From Labilibaculum sp. (GTDB lineage: Bacteria; Bacteroidota; Bacteroidia; Bacteroidales; Marinifilaceae), in the NCBI GenBank assembly GCA_016342745.1, contig JAEINT010000003.1, forward strand, positions 124,001-188,000: a stretch of 64,000 nucleotides of DNA, in the 5' to 3' direction. The notes below the pieces were generated by a model. The model searched no databases. It was given only the letters and a program-made list of their open reading frames with translations, and had not been told where the DNA came from. The position numbers were made by a program, and so were the translations under genes. Each line of letters starts with the position of its first letter. Position 1 is the first letter of the stretch. This document shows positions 20,737-29,491 of this stretch, piece after piece.

Positions 20737-20751
20737 AAATAACTTAAAGGG

Positions 20752-20784
20752 AAGAGCTTACAATATTTTGTAAGCTCTTTTTTT
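20752..20784 (+). terminator. Rho-independent terminator after GH29
   Basis: Perfect 12-bp stem AAGAGCTTACAA with its complement, 4-nt loop, then T7. It lies only 42 bp before the next gene (GH2, 20826) on the same strand, with no recognisable promoter between them. Confidence 0.88.
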
Positions 20785-20825
20785 GGCTTAAACTCAGATG
20801 AGTTAATTCAAAATCAAGGAGCAAA

Positions 20826-23348
20826 ATGAATAAATACGTCTATTTTATTATTGTATGTCTTTTGTTTGGATGTAATCGTCCGAAAAAAGAGGTTAGAACA
20901 AGTTTAGATTTTAATTTTGATTGGAAGTTTAATCTGGGAAATGTTGAAAAGGCCCAAAAAACTGGATTGAATGATTCTTCTTGGCGTGACGTTCGCTTAC
21001 CACACGATTGGAGTGTAGAGCATTCGTTTACACAAAAAAATACCGGAGGTGCAACCGCATTTTTGCCAGGAGGAATTGGTTGGTATCGAAAAACATTTAT
21101 GATGCCAAATGAAGCTGTAGATAAAAATACAAGAATAGAATTCGATGGTGTTTATACCAATTCAGAGGTATGGATTAATGGCCAATACTTAGGTAAAAGA
21201 CCATTTGGTTATGCTCCTTTTGCCTACGATTTAACTCCTTATTTGAATTATGGTGATACAAAGAATTTGATTGCTGTGAAGGTCGATCGATCGGCATATT
21301 TGGATTCCCGTTGGTATCCAGGTTCAGGGATTTATCGAAATGTTAAGTTGGTAACTTGCGGGAAGGTGCATATCCCTCAGTGGGGAACTCAAATTACCAC
21401 ATCTGAAGTTTCATTAGCGAAAGCGAAGCTTAGTATTATTACTGATGTAAATAATGATTTAGAGGAAGACAAGTCGATTATTTTGAAAACAAGGATCTTA
21501 TTTCAGGATAAGGAGATTGGTTTTGAGGAAACTAGATTGATTGTTAAAGCAAATAGGCTTCAGAAAGTAAATCAAAATATTGAATTGTTGACACCTAAGC
21601 TTTGGGATACAAAAAATCCGAACTTGTATCGACTTGTTTCAGAATTGTTTGTTGAGAATGAAAAGCTTGACGAGGCTTCAAGCACTTTTGGTATTAGAAG
21701 CTTTCATTTTGATAAGGATTTAGGCTTTTTCCTAAATGGAAAGAACATGCTTTTAAAAGGTGTTTGTTTGCATCACGATGGTGGTTTGGTTGGTGCAGCT
21801 GTTCCAAGAGGAGTATGGGAACGTCGTTTAAAAGCCTTAAAAGAGGCTGGTTGTAATGCAATTCGCACCGCTCATAATCCAGCATCTTCTGAGTTTTTGG
21901 ACATTTGCGATGAGATGGGTTTTTTGGTTCAGGAAGAAGCCTTTGATGAGTGGCAAAACCCAAAAGACAAGCGAAATAACTACAATCAGGAAACAGAAGA
22001 GGATATTACCAAAGGTTATACGCATAGTTTCGAAGAATGGGCAGAGCGAGACATCAAGGATATGGTGAAGCGTGATCGAAACCATCCGTCAATTATCATG
22101 TGGAGTATTGGGAACGAAATAGAGTGGACTTTCCCTAATTATGGAGCTGCAACGGGATATTGGGGAAGTAATAAAGTGGGAGATGTAAACTATTATTGGG
22201 ATGAACCTCCTTTGTCTTTAGAGAAGGTGAAGTCTAATTTCAAGAATCATCCTAAACAAAAATATCATGTAGCAGAGACTGCTCACAAATTATCGAAATG
22301 GGTTAAAGAGGTTGATTTATCAAGACCTGTAACCGCAAATTTGGTGATTCCTACAGTGAGTAATTTTTCGGGTTATGCAGATGCTTTAGATATTGTGGGT
22401 TTGTCGTATCGACAAGCTGTGTATGACTATTGCAAAAAGAATTATCCTGATAAAGTATTTTTAGGAACAGAGAATTGGACCCGATGGCACGATTGGAAAC
22501 CAGTTGTTGAGAAGAAATTTATTGCTGGTATTTTTCTTTGGACGGGAATCAATTATATGGGTGAATCGAGAGCTTGGCCGAAAAAAGGTAGTGGTAGTGG
22601 TTTGCTCGATTTTGCGGGCTTCAAAAAGCCATCTTATCAAATGTTCAAAGCGCTTTGGAATGATGAGCCTCACGTTTACATTGCTACTCAGTTATTGTCT
22701 AAATCGCCATATAAGTGGGATGCTAAACAAAATTTATTAGTAGAGAAAGAAAAAGATTGGGCAAGTCATCAAAAATGGGGATGGCAAGATATGAATGAGC
22801 ATTGGAATTATTCGCATGGAGATAGTATTGCCGTAGAAGTATATACCAATCAAGAGAAGATAGAATTATTTTTAAATGATAAATCTGTAGGTATTCAATC
22901 TTTATTGGATAATGAAGATCACATTGTAAAATTCATCTTACCTTATCAAGAAGGGAAACTTACAGCCAAAGCTGTCGATGGACAAGCGACTTATTGCTTG
23001 CAAACAGCTAAAGAAGTTCAAAGCCTCTCGCTTGTCGCTGATCAAGAAAAAATAAAAGCTAATGCTTATGATGTAGTTCATTATACGTTACAGTTAACTG
23101 ATGAAAATGGGATTCCAGTGAAAAATCAGGAGATGGAAGTTGAGTTTGAAATTACAGGACCAGCTCGATTACTTGGTGTTGATAATGGTTCGCCATCGAA
23201 TATTCAAGATTATCAGTCAAATAAGATTAAAACATCGGGCGGCAAATGTTTACTAATACTACAATCTACCTTCAAAATTGGGAAAATTACAGTGAAAGCC
23301 AAAACAAAAGAATTGACTAGTTCTGAGTTAGAAGTGTTAGTTAATTAA
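20826..23348 (+). CDS. GH2 beta-galactosidase, lipoprotein
   Basis: An 840-residue GH2 enzyme with lipobox LFGC (Cys16). The sugar-binding domain starts near 27 (DFNFDWKFNLG, RLPHDWSVEHSF). The acid/base is Glu431 in WSIGNEIEW and the nucleophile Glu549 in FLGTENW. A roughly 50-residue insert after the acid/base strand (about 435-485) is absent from the paralogue at 8259. DUF4982-like and Ig-like domains follow to the end. A good ribosome-binding-like AAGGAG precedes the ATG. It is separated from GH29 by a terminator but 41 bp from the downstream SGNH esterase, so those two form a pair. Likely beta-D-galactosidase on galactan oligosaccharides. Confidence 0.9.
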   Translation: MNKYVYFIIVCLLFGCNRPKKEVRTSLDFNFDWKFNLGNVEKAQKTGLNDSSWRDVRLPHDWSVEHSFTQKNTGGATAFLPGGIGWYRKTFMMPNEAVDKNTRIEFDGVYTNSEVWINGQYLGKRPFGYAPFAYDLTPYLNYGDTKNLIAVKVDRSAYLDSRWYPGSGIYRNVKLVTCGKVHIPQWGTQITTSEVSLAKAKLSIITDVNNDLEEDKSIILKTRILFQDKEIGFEETRLIVKANRLQKVNQNIELLTPKLWDTKNPNLYRLVSELFVENEKLDEASSTFGIRSFHFDKDLGFFLNGKNMLLKGVCLHHDGGLVGAAVPRGVWERRLKALKEAGCNAIRTAHNPASSEFLDICDEMGFLVQEEAFDEWQNPKDKRNNYNQETEEDITKGYTHSFEEWAERDIKDMVKRDRNHPSIIMWSIGNEIEWTFPNYGAATGYWGSNKVGDVNYYWDEPPLSLEKVKSNFKNHPKQKYHVAETAHKLSKWVKEVDLSRPVTANLVIPTVSNFSGYADALDIVGLSYRQAVYDYCKKNYPDKVFLGTENWTRWHDWKPVVEKKFIAGIFLWTGINYMGESRAWPKKGSGSGLLDFAGFKKPSYQMFKALWNDEPHVYIATQLLSKSPYKWDAKQNLLVEKEKDWASHQKWGWQDMNEHWNYSHGDSIAVEVYTNQEKIELFLNDKSVGIQSLLDNEDHIVKFILPYQEGKLTAKAVDGQATYCLQTAKEVQSLSLVADQEKIKANAYDVVHYTLQLTDENGIPVKNQEMEVEFEITGPARLLGVDNGSPSNIQDYQSNKIKTSGGKCLLILQSTFKIGKITVKAKTKELTSSELEVLVN

Positions 23349-23388
23349 AGAGATAAGGGAATGATTTTAACCTAAACAAACTAAAGTA

Positions 23389-24816
23389 ATGAATCAATTT
23401 CGTAGATTTTTATTTCAAATATCATTGCTAGTAGGCCTATTGGCCGCAAGTAATAGTTCTTGGGGACAAATTAAATTACCTGCAGTTATTGGCAGTAATA
23501 TGGTTTTGCAACAACAGTCGAATGCACCTATTTGGGGTTGGGCAAATAAGAACCAAAAAATACAACTTAGTGCCAGTTGGACCAACGAAAGTTTTGAGGT
23601 GAAAGCTAACAAATTCGGAAAATGGATGATTACTATTCCTACTCCTGAAGCTGGCGGACCTTATTCGCTAACGATCTCTGCTGATAAAAAGATTGTTTTA
23701 TCGAACGTAATGATAGGAGAGGTTTGGTTGTGCTCTGGGCAATCGAATATGGAAATGCCTTTTAAGGGTTTTAACAACCAGCCAGTTTACGGATCGAATG
23801 ATTATATCGCGGCAGGAAATAATTCATCCATTCGCTTATTTAACATGAAGAATGCTTTTGCGGAATCTCCTCAAGAAGATTGTAAGGGCGCATGGGCAGT
23901 GTCTTCGCCTGAAGACGTAGCCAATTTTAGTGCGGTAGCATATAGTTTTGCGAAGTATCTACAAGATAAATTAGGTGTTCCGATTGGTGTAATAAATAGT
24001 ACTTGGGGTGGTACTCGTGTTGAAGCATGGATGAACAAAGAAACGTTAAGCGAGTTTGGTGCTGATATGACAGTATTGGGAACTGATAAAATGAAATTTC
24101 AATCGCCAACGGTTTTGTATAATGCCATGATTAATCCGATTATTCCTTATGGAATAAAAGGTGCTATTTGGTATCAAGGAGAATCCAATTCAAATCAACC
24201 AAAAGAGTATACTGATTTGTTTGCAGCCATGATTAAGAGTTGGAGAGGTTTATGGAATCAGGGTGATTTCCCATTTTACTATGTGCAAATTTGTCCTATG
24301 CAGAATTATGACAAGACAGAAGGAAAAAATACTGCAGAAATAAGAGAAGCGCAGCTACAAACAATGAAATATGTGCCAAACACAGGAATGGTTTCGACTT
24401 TGGATATTGGGCATCAATGGATGATCCATCCTCCTGAAAAAATCACAATTGGAAAGCGTTTGGCTTATTGGGCATTGGCTAAAGATTATGGGTTTAAGGG
24501 AATTCAATATGGTGGCCCTGTATATAAATCAATAAAAATTGAAGAGAACAAGGCTTACTTGAAATTTGATAATGCACCATTGGGTTTAAGCAATATGGGA
24601 AAAGAATTGAACGACTTTTTAATTGCTGGAGAAGATAAAGTATTCTATCCTGCCAAAGCGCTAATCGTATTAAGGAAAGGATTGGTTGTTTGGAGTGATG
24701 AGGTAAAGAATCCGATTGCTGTGCGTTACGGATGGTCAAATTGGGTCGTAGGGAGCTTGTTCGATACGGCAGGTAATCCTGCTTCCTCATTCAAAACAGA
24801 TGATTGGGAAAAATAA
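23389..24816 (+). CDS. SGNH-fold sialate-O-acetylesterase-like (SASA) carbohydrate esterase
   Basis: A secreted 475-residue esterase of the sialate 9-O-acetylesterase-like SASA group. A signal peptide ends near 26. A small beta domain comes first (VIGSNMVLQQQS), then the SGNH core with nucleophile Ser119 in CSGQSNMEMP. Block III is WYQGESN, and the acidic/His end of the triad is probably in MIHPPEK. In polysaccharide loci these proteins remove O-acetyl groups from xylan, pectin or other glycans; sialic acid need not be involved. It ends at a bidirectional terminator facing the alpha/beta-hydrolase gene. The actual ester is unknown. Confidence 0.85.
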   Translation: MNQFRRFLFQISLLVGLLAASNSSWGQIKLPAVIGSNMVLQQQSNAPIWGWANKNQKIQLSASWTNESFEVKANKFGKWMITIPTPEAGGPYSLTISADKKIVLSNVMIGEVWLCSGQSNMEMPFKGFNNQPVYGSNDYIAAGNNSSIRLFNMKNAFAESPQEDCKGAWAVSSPEDVANFSAVAYSFAKYLQDKLGVPIGVINSTWGGTRVEAWMNKETLSEFGADMTVLGTDKMKFQSPTVLYNAMINPIIPYGIKGAIWYQGESNSNQPKEYTDLFAAMIKSWRGLWNQGDFPFYYVQICPMQNYDKTEGKNTAEIREAQLQTMKYVPNTGMVSTLDIGHQWMIHPPEKITIGKRLAYWALAKDYGFKGIQYGGPVYKSIKIEENKAYLKFDNAPLGLSNMGKELNDFLIAGEDKVFYPAKALIVLRKGLVVWSDEVKNPIAVRYGWSNWVVGSLFDTAGNPASSFKTDDWEK

Positions 24817-24832
24817 TAGTTTCAACGAAACT

Positions 24833-24869
24833 AAAAAGGGAATTGCCGATTTTAGCAATTCCCTTTTTT
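24833..24869. terminator. Bidirectional terminator between convergent esterase genes
   Basis: Perfect 14-bp stem (AAAAAGGGAATTGC with its complement), 8-nt loop, A tract on one side and T6 on the other. It serves both the SGNH esterase (+) and the alpha/beta hydrolase (-). Confidence 0.9.
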
Positions 24870-24888
24870 ATTGTTTAAAATTAAGAGT

Positions 24889-25809
24889 CTATTCTTCTAA
24901 ATTATTAATCCAAGTGCAGAACAAATCAGTCCATGAATTAACATGCCCTTGTTTGTGTCCAAACGAAAAGCCATGACCTCCTTTTGGGTAAATGTGCATT
25001 TCGGTGCATACGCTATTTTTAATTAGCGAACTATACATTAACATACTGTTTTGAACTGGCACGGCTTTGTCATCCGATGCATGAATCAAAAAAGTAGGTG
25101 GTGTGTCTTTAGTTACTTGTAATTCATTGGAGAATTTGTCAACCAATTCCACATCGGCATTCATTCCTAGTAAATGTTTCTTTGATCCATTATGAGTTAC
25201 ACCATTTTGCATGCTAATTACCGGATAAATAAGAGCCATAAAGTCAGGTCTAGCACTTTCTTGGTCGATACGATCGCTCGGAGTATACATTACTTCATTG
25301 AAATGAGTTCCAAGTGTTGAAGCTAAATGTCCTCCGGCCGAAAAGCCCATTACACCTATTTGACTTTTATGAATGTTGTATTTCTTTGCATTGTAGCGAA
25401 TCGTTCTTAATGCTCGAATGGCATCTTGTAAAGGAGCTTTGTAGCTTTCAATCACCGATTTTGAATCTGGCAAGCGATATTTTAATACAAAAGCTGCAAT
25501 TCCTTTCGAATTCAACCATTTTGCGATATCAGTTCCTTCCCAATCGTAAGCCAAAATACCATAACCACCACCCGGACAAATAAGTACAGCTTGACCTGTT
25601 GCATTATTTCTAGCAGGCAAAAACACTTCAATTGTTGGGTTTTGGACCTTTGATATTCTGATGATTCCGGTTGATTCCACAAGCTCAACCTCATCAGTAA
25701 TTTGTTGATTTGGAACTTGATTTGGCCAAAGAGGAACAATAGTTTCTTGGCTAAACGAAGTCGCGACCGATATCAGCATAATAAATGAAAGGATAATTGA
25801 TTTTTTCAT
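24889..25809 (-). CDS. Secreted alpha/beta-hydrolase esterase
   Basis: A 306-residue alpha/beta-hydrolase of the acetyl-xylan-esterase-like/BD-FAE-like group. A signal peptide covers 1-20. The oxyanion motif is PGGGYG, the nucleophile Ser157 lies in GFSAGGHLAS, the acid is in HASDDKAVP and the His in PKGGHGFSFGH. It lies 53 bp downstream of the GH43-CBM6 gene on the same strand and is probably co-transcribed. It could remove acetyl or feruloyl-type esters. Esters are not a feature of textbook porphyran, which makes its presence here notable. Family sure, substrate open. Confidence 0.85.
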   Translation of the reverse strand: MKKSIILSFIMLISVATSFSQETIVPLWPNQVPNQQITDEVELVESTGIIRISKVQNPTIEVFLPARNNATGQAVLICPGGGYGILAYDWEGTDIAKWLNSKGIAAFVLKYRLPDSKSVIESYKAPLQDAIRALRTIRYNAKKYNIHKSQIGVMGFSAGGHLASTLGTHFNEVMYTPSDRIDQESARPDFMALIYPVISMQNGVTHNGSKKHLLGMNADVELVDKFSNELQVTKDTPPTFLIHASDDKAVPVQNSMLMYSSLIKNSVCTEMHIYPKGGHGFSFGHKQGHVNSWTDLFCTWINNLEE

Positions 25810-25862
25810 ACTAGAATAATAGCTTTTTTATGACTTGCTAAAATACAGATAAAATCTTAATC

Positions 25863-27212
25863 TTATTTAAGTAATAACCAATTCAAATTAACCGATTTGG
25901 TATTACCCCAATCAGATTTAAAGACAACAACTAGGTTATGCGTTCCTGTAATCGGCTCTTTAAGTTCTGTTTCTATAGTTTCCCATGCGTTCCATCCACC
26001 AGTATAGTTTATAGGGAATTCTGCAATTAATTTACCTTTTGGATTGTTCAATCTTATTTCGAAACTACCATTTCTTTGACCGCTTGCTATACGAGCTTGG
26101 ATTTTTTTTGCTCCATCAAATTTTACTCGATCAAATCTCACAGAACTCATCATTTTAGCATCACAAACCATCCATCCGTTAGGTTCGTTACCACCAACAA
26201 AAGCTGTTTTTGCACCTGATATTTCGTTGTAACGATCAACCTGAATTGTATCATTTACCTGAGGAGTACCAATTCCACGAAGCGTAGGCTTAACCTTTTT
26301 AATGGTCCCATCTTTTTTGAACGTCATGTAATCTGCTCTCATCGAACGTAGCTTGTTGTATCCGCTAATATCCCACGAATGGTAAAATAAAATCCATTGA
26401 TCATTGTACATAACAACAGAATGATGATTGGTACCATTGTAAATATTGTCCATTATTTTCCCTTGGTAAGTATAAGGTCCCATTGGTTTATCACTGGTAG
26501 CATAGCCAATTGTATATCCTTCATCTGGAAAAACATGAGCAAAAGTTAAATAGTAAATGCCATCTTTCTTAAATGGGAACGATCCTTCCTTATATCCAGC
26601 AGGCAATCCATGAATTAGAATAGGTTTGGCCGCTACTTCTTTCATGTTGTCTTTAAGGGGTGCAGCATACAATTCGTGCCCACCACCAAAGAATAAGTAA
26701 GCTTTATTGTCATCGTCCAATAGTAGTCCAGGATCAATTCCAGTAACATCTTTTATGAAACTTTTTTCCCACTTAAATGGTCCTGTTGGATTATCAGAAA
26801 CCCCAACGCCAATTCTTCTAAAAGCTCTATCATTTTTTGGTTTCGCTGGGTAGTAATAATAGTATTTTCCATCTTTTTCAATACAATCTGGAGCCCACAT
26901 AGCGTAAGTGTCTTTTTCACCCCAAGGCACATCATTTTCTTTCAATACCCAACCATGATCTTTCCAAGTGGAGCCATTCTCTAGAGAAAAGGCATGATAA
27001 CCTGGCATGCAAAAGCGTGGAAATTCTGCTTCTCGTCCATTAGGAGGATAGGTATCGCTTGATGGAAATACATATAATTTCCCATTAAAAACACGAGCCG
27101 TAGGATCGGCAGTAAACATGTGCGTAACAAGTGGGTTTTGTGAATACCCAAGAGAGTATTGCATTGCCAATAGTAAAAAGAGAATACCTCTTAACAGGAT
27201 AGATTTGTTCAT
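25863..27212 (-). CDS. GH43 glycosidase with C-terminal CBM6
   Basis: A paralogue of the protein at 17879, 449 residues from the ATG at 27212, chosen because a signal peptide (MNKSILLRGILFLLLAMQ) starts there; an ATG 9 codons upstream gives a poor leader. The propeller carries Asp36 (TADPTAR), Asp160 (GIDPGLL) and Glu209 (YKEGSF), the three GH43 acidic residues. The CBM6 covers about 325-449 (TGGWNAWETIE). Conservation with the paralogue is strong across both domains, so the pair arose by duplication and then moved to separate operons. First gene of a two-gene leftward unit with an alpha/beta esterase. Confidence 0.85.
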   Translation of the reverse strand: MNKSILLRGILFLLLAMQYSLGYSQNPLVTHMFTADPTARVFNGKLYVFPSSDTYPPNGREAEFPRFCMPGYHAFSLENGSTWKDHGWVLKENDVPWGEKDTYAMWAPDCIEKDGKYYYYYPAKPKNDRAFRRIGVGVSDNPTGPFKWEKSFIKDVTGIDPGLLLDDDNKAYLFFGGGHELYAAPLKDNMKEVAAKPILIHGLPAGYKEGSFPFKKDGIYYLTFAHVFPDEGYTIGYATSDKPMGPYTYQGKIMDNIYNGTNHHSVVMYNDQWILFYHSWDISGYNKLRSMRADYMTFKKDGTIKKVKPTLRGIGTPQVNDTIQVDRYNEISGAKTAFVGGNEPNGWMVCDAKMMSSVRFDRVKFDGAKKIQARIASGQRNGSFEIRLNNPKGKLIAEFPINYTGGWNAWETIETELKEPITGTHNLVVVFKSDWGNTKSVNLNWLLLK

Positions 27213-27266
27213 CAGTTGATCATTTAAAGTATAGCTCAAATGTAAAGTTAAAACTTTATACGCATA

Positions 27267-27271
27267 GGGGG
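27267..27271 (-). promoter_or_regulatory. C-tract motif upstream of GH43, atypical spacing
   Basis: On the minus strand this reads TATATTCCCCCTATGCG, very like the C-tract half of the other promoters. But the position 49 bp downstream (near 27222) has no TAnnTTTG box and lies only 10 bp from the start codon. A weak TACTTTAA sits at 27231-27224. So either a different promoter geometry or a non-functional copy. Confidence 0.35.
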
Positions 27272-27450
27272 AATATAATTGATTATCTGTGGTGTATTTC
27301 TATATTGGACTTGTATTTGGCACTTTAGAAACCAATGGAATTGCTTCTTTTTATAAAATTTGATTTGATATTTGTGAATTTTTCTTACTCTGTAGGGGTA
27401 ATTGTTATTTACAAGAAGTGATACTACTAAGTAAATAGAATTGTTAATTT

Positions 27451-27508
27451 CCCCCTATAATCATTTGGAATTATTCCCCATAATATTGACGAAAAATAAG
27501 TCTATTTG
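27451..27508 (+). promoter_or_regulatory. Paired C-tract operator and -7 box upstream of sulfatase
   Basis: Two clear halves: TTTCCCCCTATAAT (C run from 27451) and TATTCCCCATAATAT (C run from 27476), exactly 25 bp apart. The -7-like box TCTATTTG is at 27501-27508, 50 bp from the first C run. The clearest direct repeat of the set. Confidence 0.6.
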
Positions 27509-27590
27509 TAGTGTAACTTTCATTTATTGATTTGTAGACTGGAGAAAAGGACTGCTTGAGTTGATGATGATACTAACTTGTTATTTTAGA

Positions 27591-29276
27591 ATGAGAAGTA
27601 AATATTTTTTAAGTATAGCCTTAGGATTAGCAACAATTTTTAGTGCAAATGCTAAATCTATAAAAAAGGAAACAAAACCGAATGTAATTTTTATCCTTAC
27701 GGATGATCAGCAATTTGATTTGTTAGGATGTAATGGGAATGAATTACTTCAGACACCACATTTTGATAAGATGGCTGAACAAGGCGTAAGATTTACGAAT
27801 GCCCATGTTACCAGTGCAATTTGTACACCAAGTCGAGTTTCAATGTTATTAAGTCAGTTTGAACGTAAGCATGGCGTCAATTTTAATTCAGGAACAAGTG
27901 TTTCTCCTGAAGCTTGGAAAGAATCATATCCAGTAGTGTTAAAGGAAAGCGGATATTATACGGGATACATTGGAAAAAATCATTCTCCGATAGGAGAGGG
28001 AGGATATCAAAGTGGATTAATGGATAAATCATTTGATTATTGGTATTCGGGTCACGGACACCTTTCTTTTTATCCTAAGAAAAGACATAAAATATTTAAA
28101 GGAGCTAAAAATGATACTCAGGTTGAGATTATTAATGAGGGAATAGAGGATTTTTTGAATAATAATGAATATCGTTTGGATGGAGCAGTTCATTTTTTGG
28201 AGTCGAGACCAGAAGATCAACCATTCTGTTTAAGTATTTGTTTTAATTTACCACATGGTGCTAGTACAAGCACAATGAAGCAATTGGAAAGTGATTCAAT
28301 TATTTACCGTGAATTGTATCGTGATCTTGATATTCCTTTAGTTCCAAATTATATTGCTAAAAAAGATATCATAACGCCAAAATTACCTTCGGATTTATTG
28401 AGATCAGAAGATCGTCAAGTTGGTTATAATTATACCGATACACCAGAAGATGTAAAAGAAAGAGAAATAAGGCAAATGCAAGCCATGACAGGAATTGATG
28501 GTTTGTTAGGGAAATTGAGAGCTAATTTAAAGAAACAAGGTTTAGATAAAAACACAATCATTATTTATACTTCTGATCATGGTTTGTTCATGGGACAGCA
28601 AGGCTTAGGAGGAAAAGCTTTGTGCTACGAACAATGTACACATGTTCCAATGATTGTTTATAATCCAATGACATCGCGAAAAGCGAGAGGTAGAGTTGTT
28701 AATGAATTGATTCAAACAATTGATATTGCACCAACCATTTTGTCTTATGCTGGTGTAGATACTCCTAAAAGTTATCAAGGAAAAAATATTTCTGGTATCG
28801 TAGATGCTTCGAATGAAAAGGTGAGAGATTTCTTGTACACAGAAAATTTATGGTCTACTCAATTTGGAAATCCTCGATGCGAATCCGTTCAAAATAAAGA
28901 ATGGAAATACATCCGTTATTATAAGAATGAGAATCTCTCGGCAAGTGTGAAAATTGCAACAGCAAAAGAGTTAGGTATCAAACTAAATAAAATGCTGTAT
29001 GCGGTTCACGATCCGGATATTGCTTTGTATCGGTCATTTGCAGAGGGGCCTTTAAAAGGTGAGCAGCCTGTTTACGAAGAGCTTTACAATTTAAAAAATG
29101 ATCCTCAGGAACTAACTAATTTAATTGAGAACTCACAACATACCGATAAACTAGAGATGCTTAGAGAGCAGTGGGAAATTTTAATTAAAGAGGCTAGAGG
29201 AACAGGTAAACCTAAAGTTGTAAGATATACTGCGGACAGTATGATGGAGGAATATGGTTTTGTTAAGGATGAATAA
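27591..29276 (+). CDS. S1 family sulfatase
   Basis: A 561-residue S1 sulfatase. The start is put at the ATG at 27591 because the signal peptide MRSKYFLSIALGL begins there; an in-frame TTG and two ATGs upstream give only a non-signal extension. The metal site is FILTDDQQFDLLG at 34-46, and the formylglycine motif CTPSR is at 78-82. The usual GKWHLG is replaced by GKNHSP, a change in the residues lining the sulfate pocket. YTSDHGLFMGQQGLGGKALCYEQ and the C-terminal NLKNDPQELTNL are typical. Transcribed alone between its own C-tract promoter and a terminator at 29329. Confidence 0.88.
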   Translation: MRSKYFLSIALGLATIFSANAKSIKKETKPNVIFILTDDQQFDLLGCNGNELLQTPHFDKMAEQGVRFTNAHVTSAICTPSRVSMLLSQFERKHGVNFNSGTSVSPEAWKESYPVVLKESGYYTGYIGKNHSPIGEGGYQSGLMDKSFDYWYSGHGHLSFYPKKRHKIFKGAKNDTQVEIINEGIEDFLNNNEYRLDGAVHFLESRPEDQPFCLSICFNLPHGASTSTMKQLESDSIIYRELYRDLDIPLVPNYIAKKDIITPKLPSDLLRSEDRQVGYNYTDTPEDVKEREIRQMQAMTGIDGLLGKLRANLKKQGLDKNTIIIYTSDHGLFMGQQGLGGKALCYEQCTHVPMIVYNPMTSRKARGRVVNELIQTIDIAPTILSYAGVDTPKSYQGKNISGIVDASNEKVRDFLYTENLWSTQFGNPRCESVQNKEWKYIRYYKNENLSASVKIATAKELGIKLNKMLYAVHDPDIALYRSFAEGPLKGEQPVYEELYNLKNDPQELTNLIENSQHTDKLEMLREQWEILIKEARGTGKPKVVRYTADSMMEEYGFVKDE

Positions 29277-29328
29277 GAACATTCAAAATATTAGATGATT
29301 TTTCATAGTTGTAGTTAGATAAATTGGT

Positions 29329-29362
29329 AGCCGCTTCTTAATTTTAAGAGGCGGTTTTTTTT
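29329..29362 (+). terminator. Rho-independent terminator after sulfatase
   Basis: A 10-bp GC-rich stem (GCCGCTTCTT with AAGAGGCGGT, two G-T wobbles) and short AATTTT loop, followed by T8. It isolates the sulfatase from the GH86 gene downstream. Confidence 0.85.
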
Positions 29363-29413
29363 ATCCTTTAGATTACTGAAAGGGTGGAGGTTTAGGATTC
29401 TTATATTTAAAAT

Positions 29414-29471
29414 CCCCCCGTATTTAATTGGCTTTTCTTTCCACGATATTATTTTTTTTTCGACCTCTTTG
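29414..29471 (+). promoter_or_regulatory. Candidate C-tract operator and TTTG box upstream of GH86
   Basis: C6 at 29414-29419 in AATCCCCCCGTATTT, a degenerate half CCACGATATT at 29441-29450 (25 bp from CCCCGTATTT), and CCTCTTTG at 29464-29471, where only the TTTG half of the -7 box is kept. Overall spacing 50 bp, as at the other sites. Confidence 0.45.
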
Positions 29472-29491
29472 TGTAATCGAAAACGATTTAA

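Larger units (their letters stand above)
27213..27590. other. Divergent regulatory region GH43/sulfatase
   Basis: About 380 bp with no credible gene. It contains a G5 run (27267-27271), a G4 run (27395-27398) and the paired C-tract site at 27451-27508. Only the last fits the full promoter geometry; the other runs may be extra binding sites. Confidence 0.5.

Noticed and set aside
27395-27398. A G4 run in the GH43/sulfatase intergenic region as a ninth operator
   Set aside because: No partner half and no TAnnTTTG box at 47-50 bp on the minus strand; four G can occur by chance.
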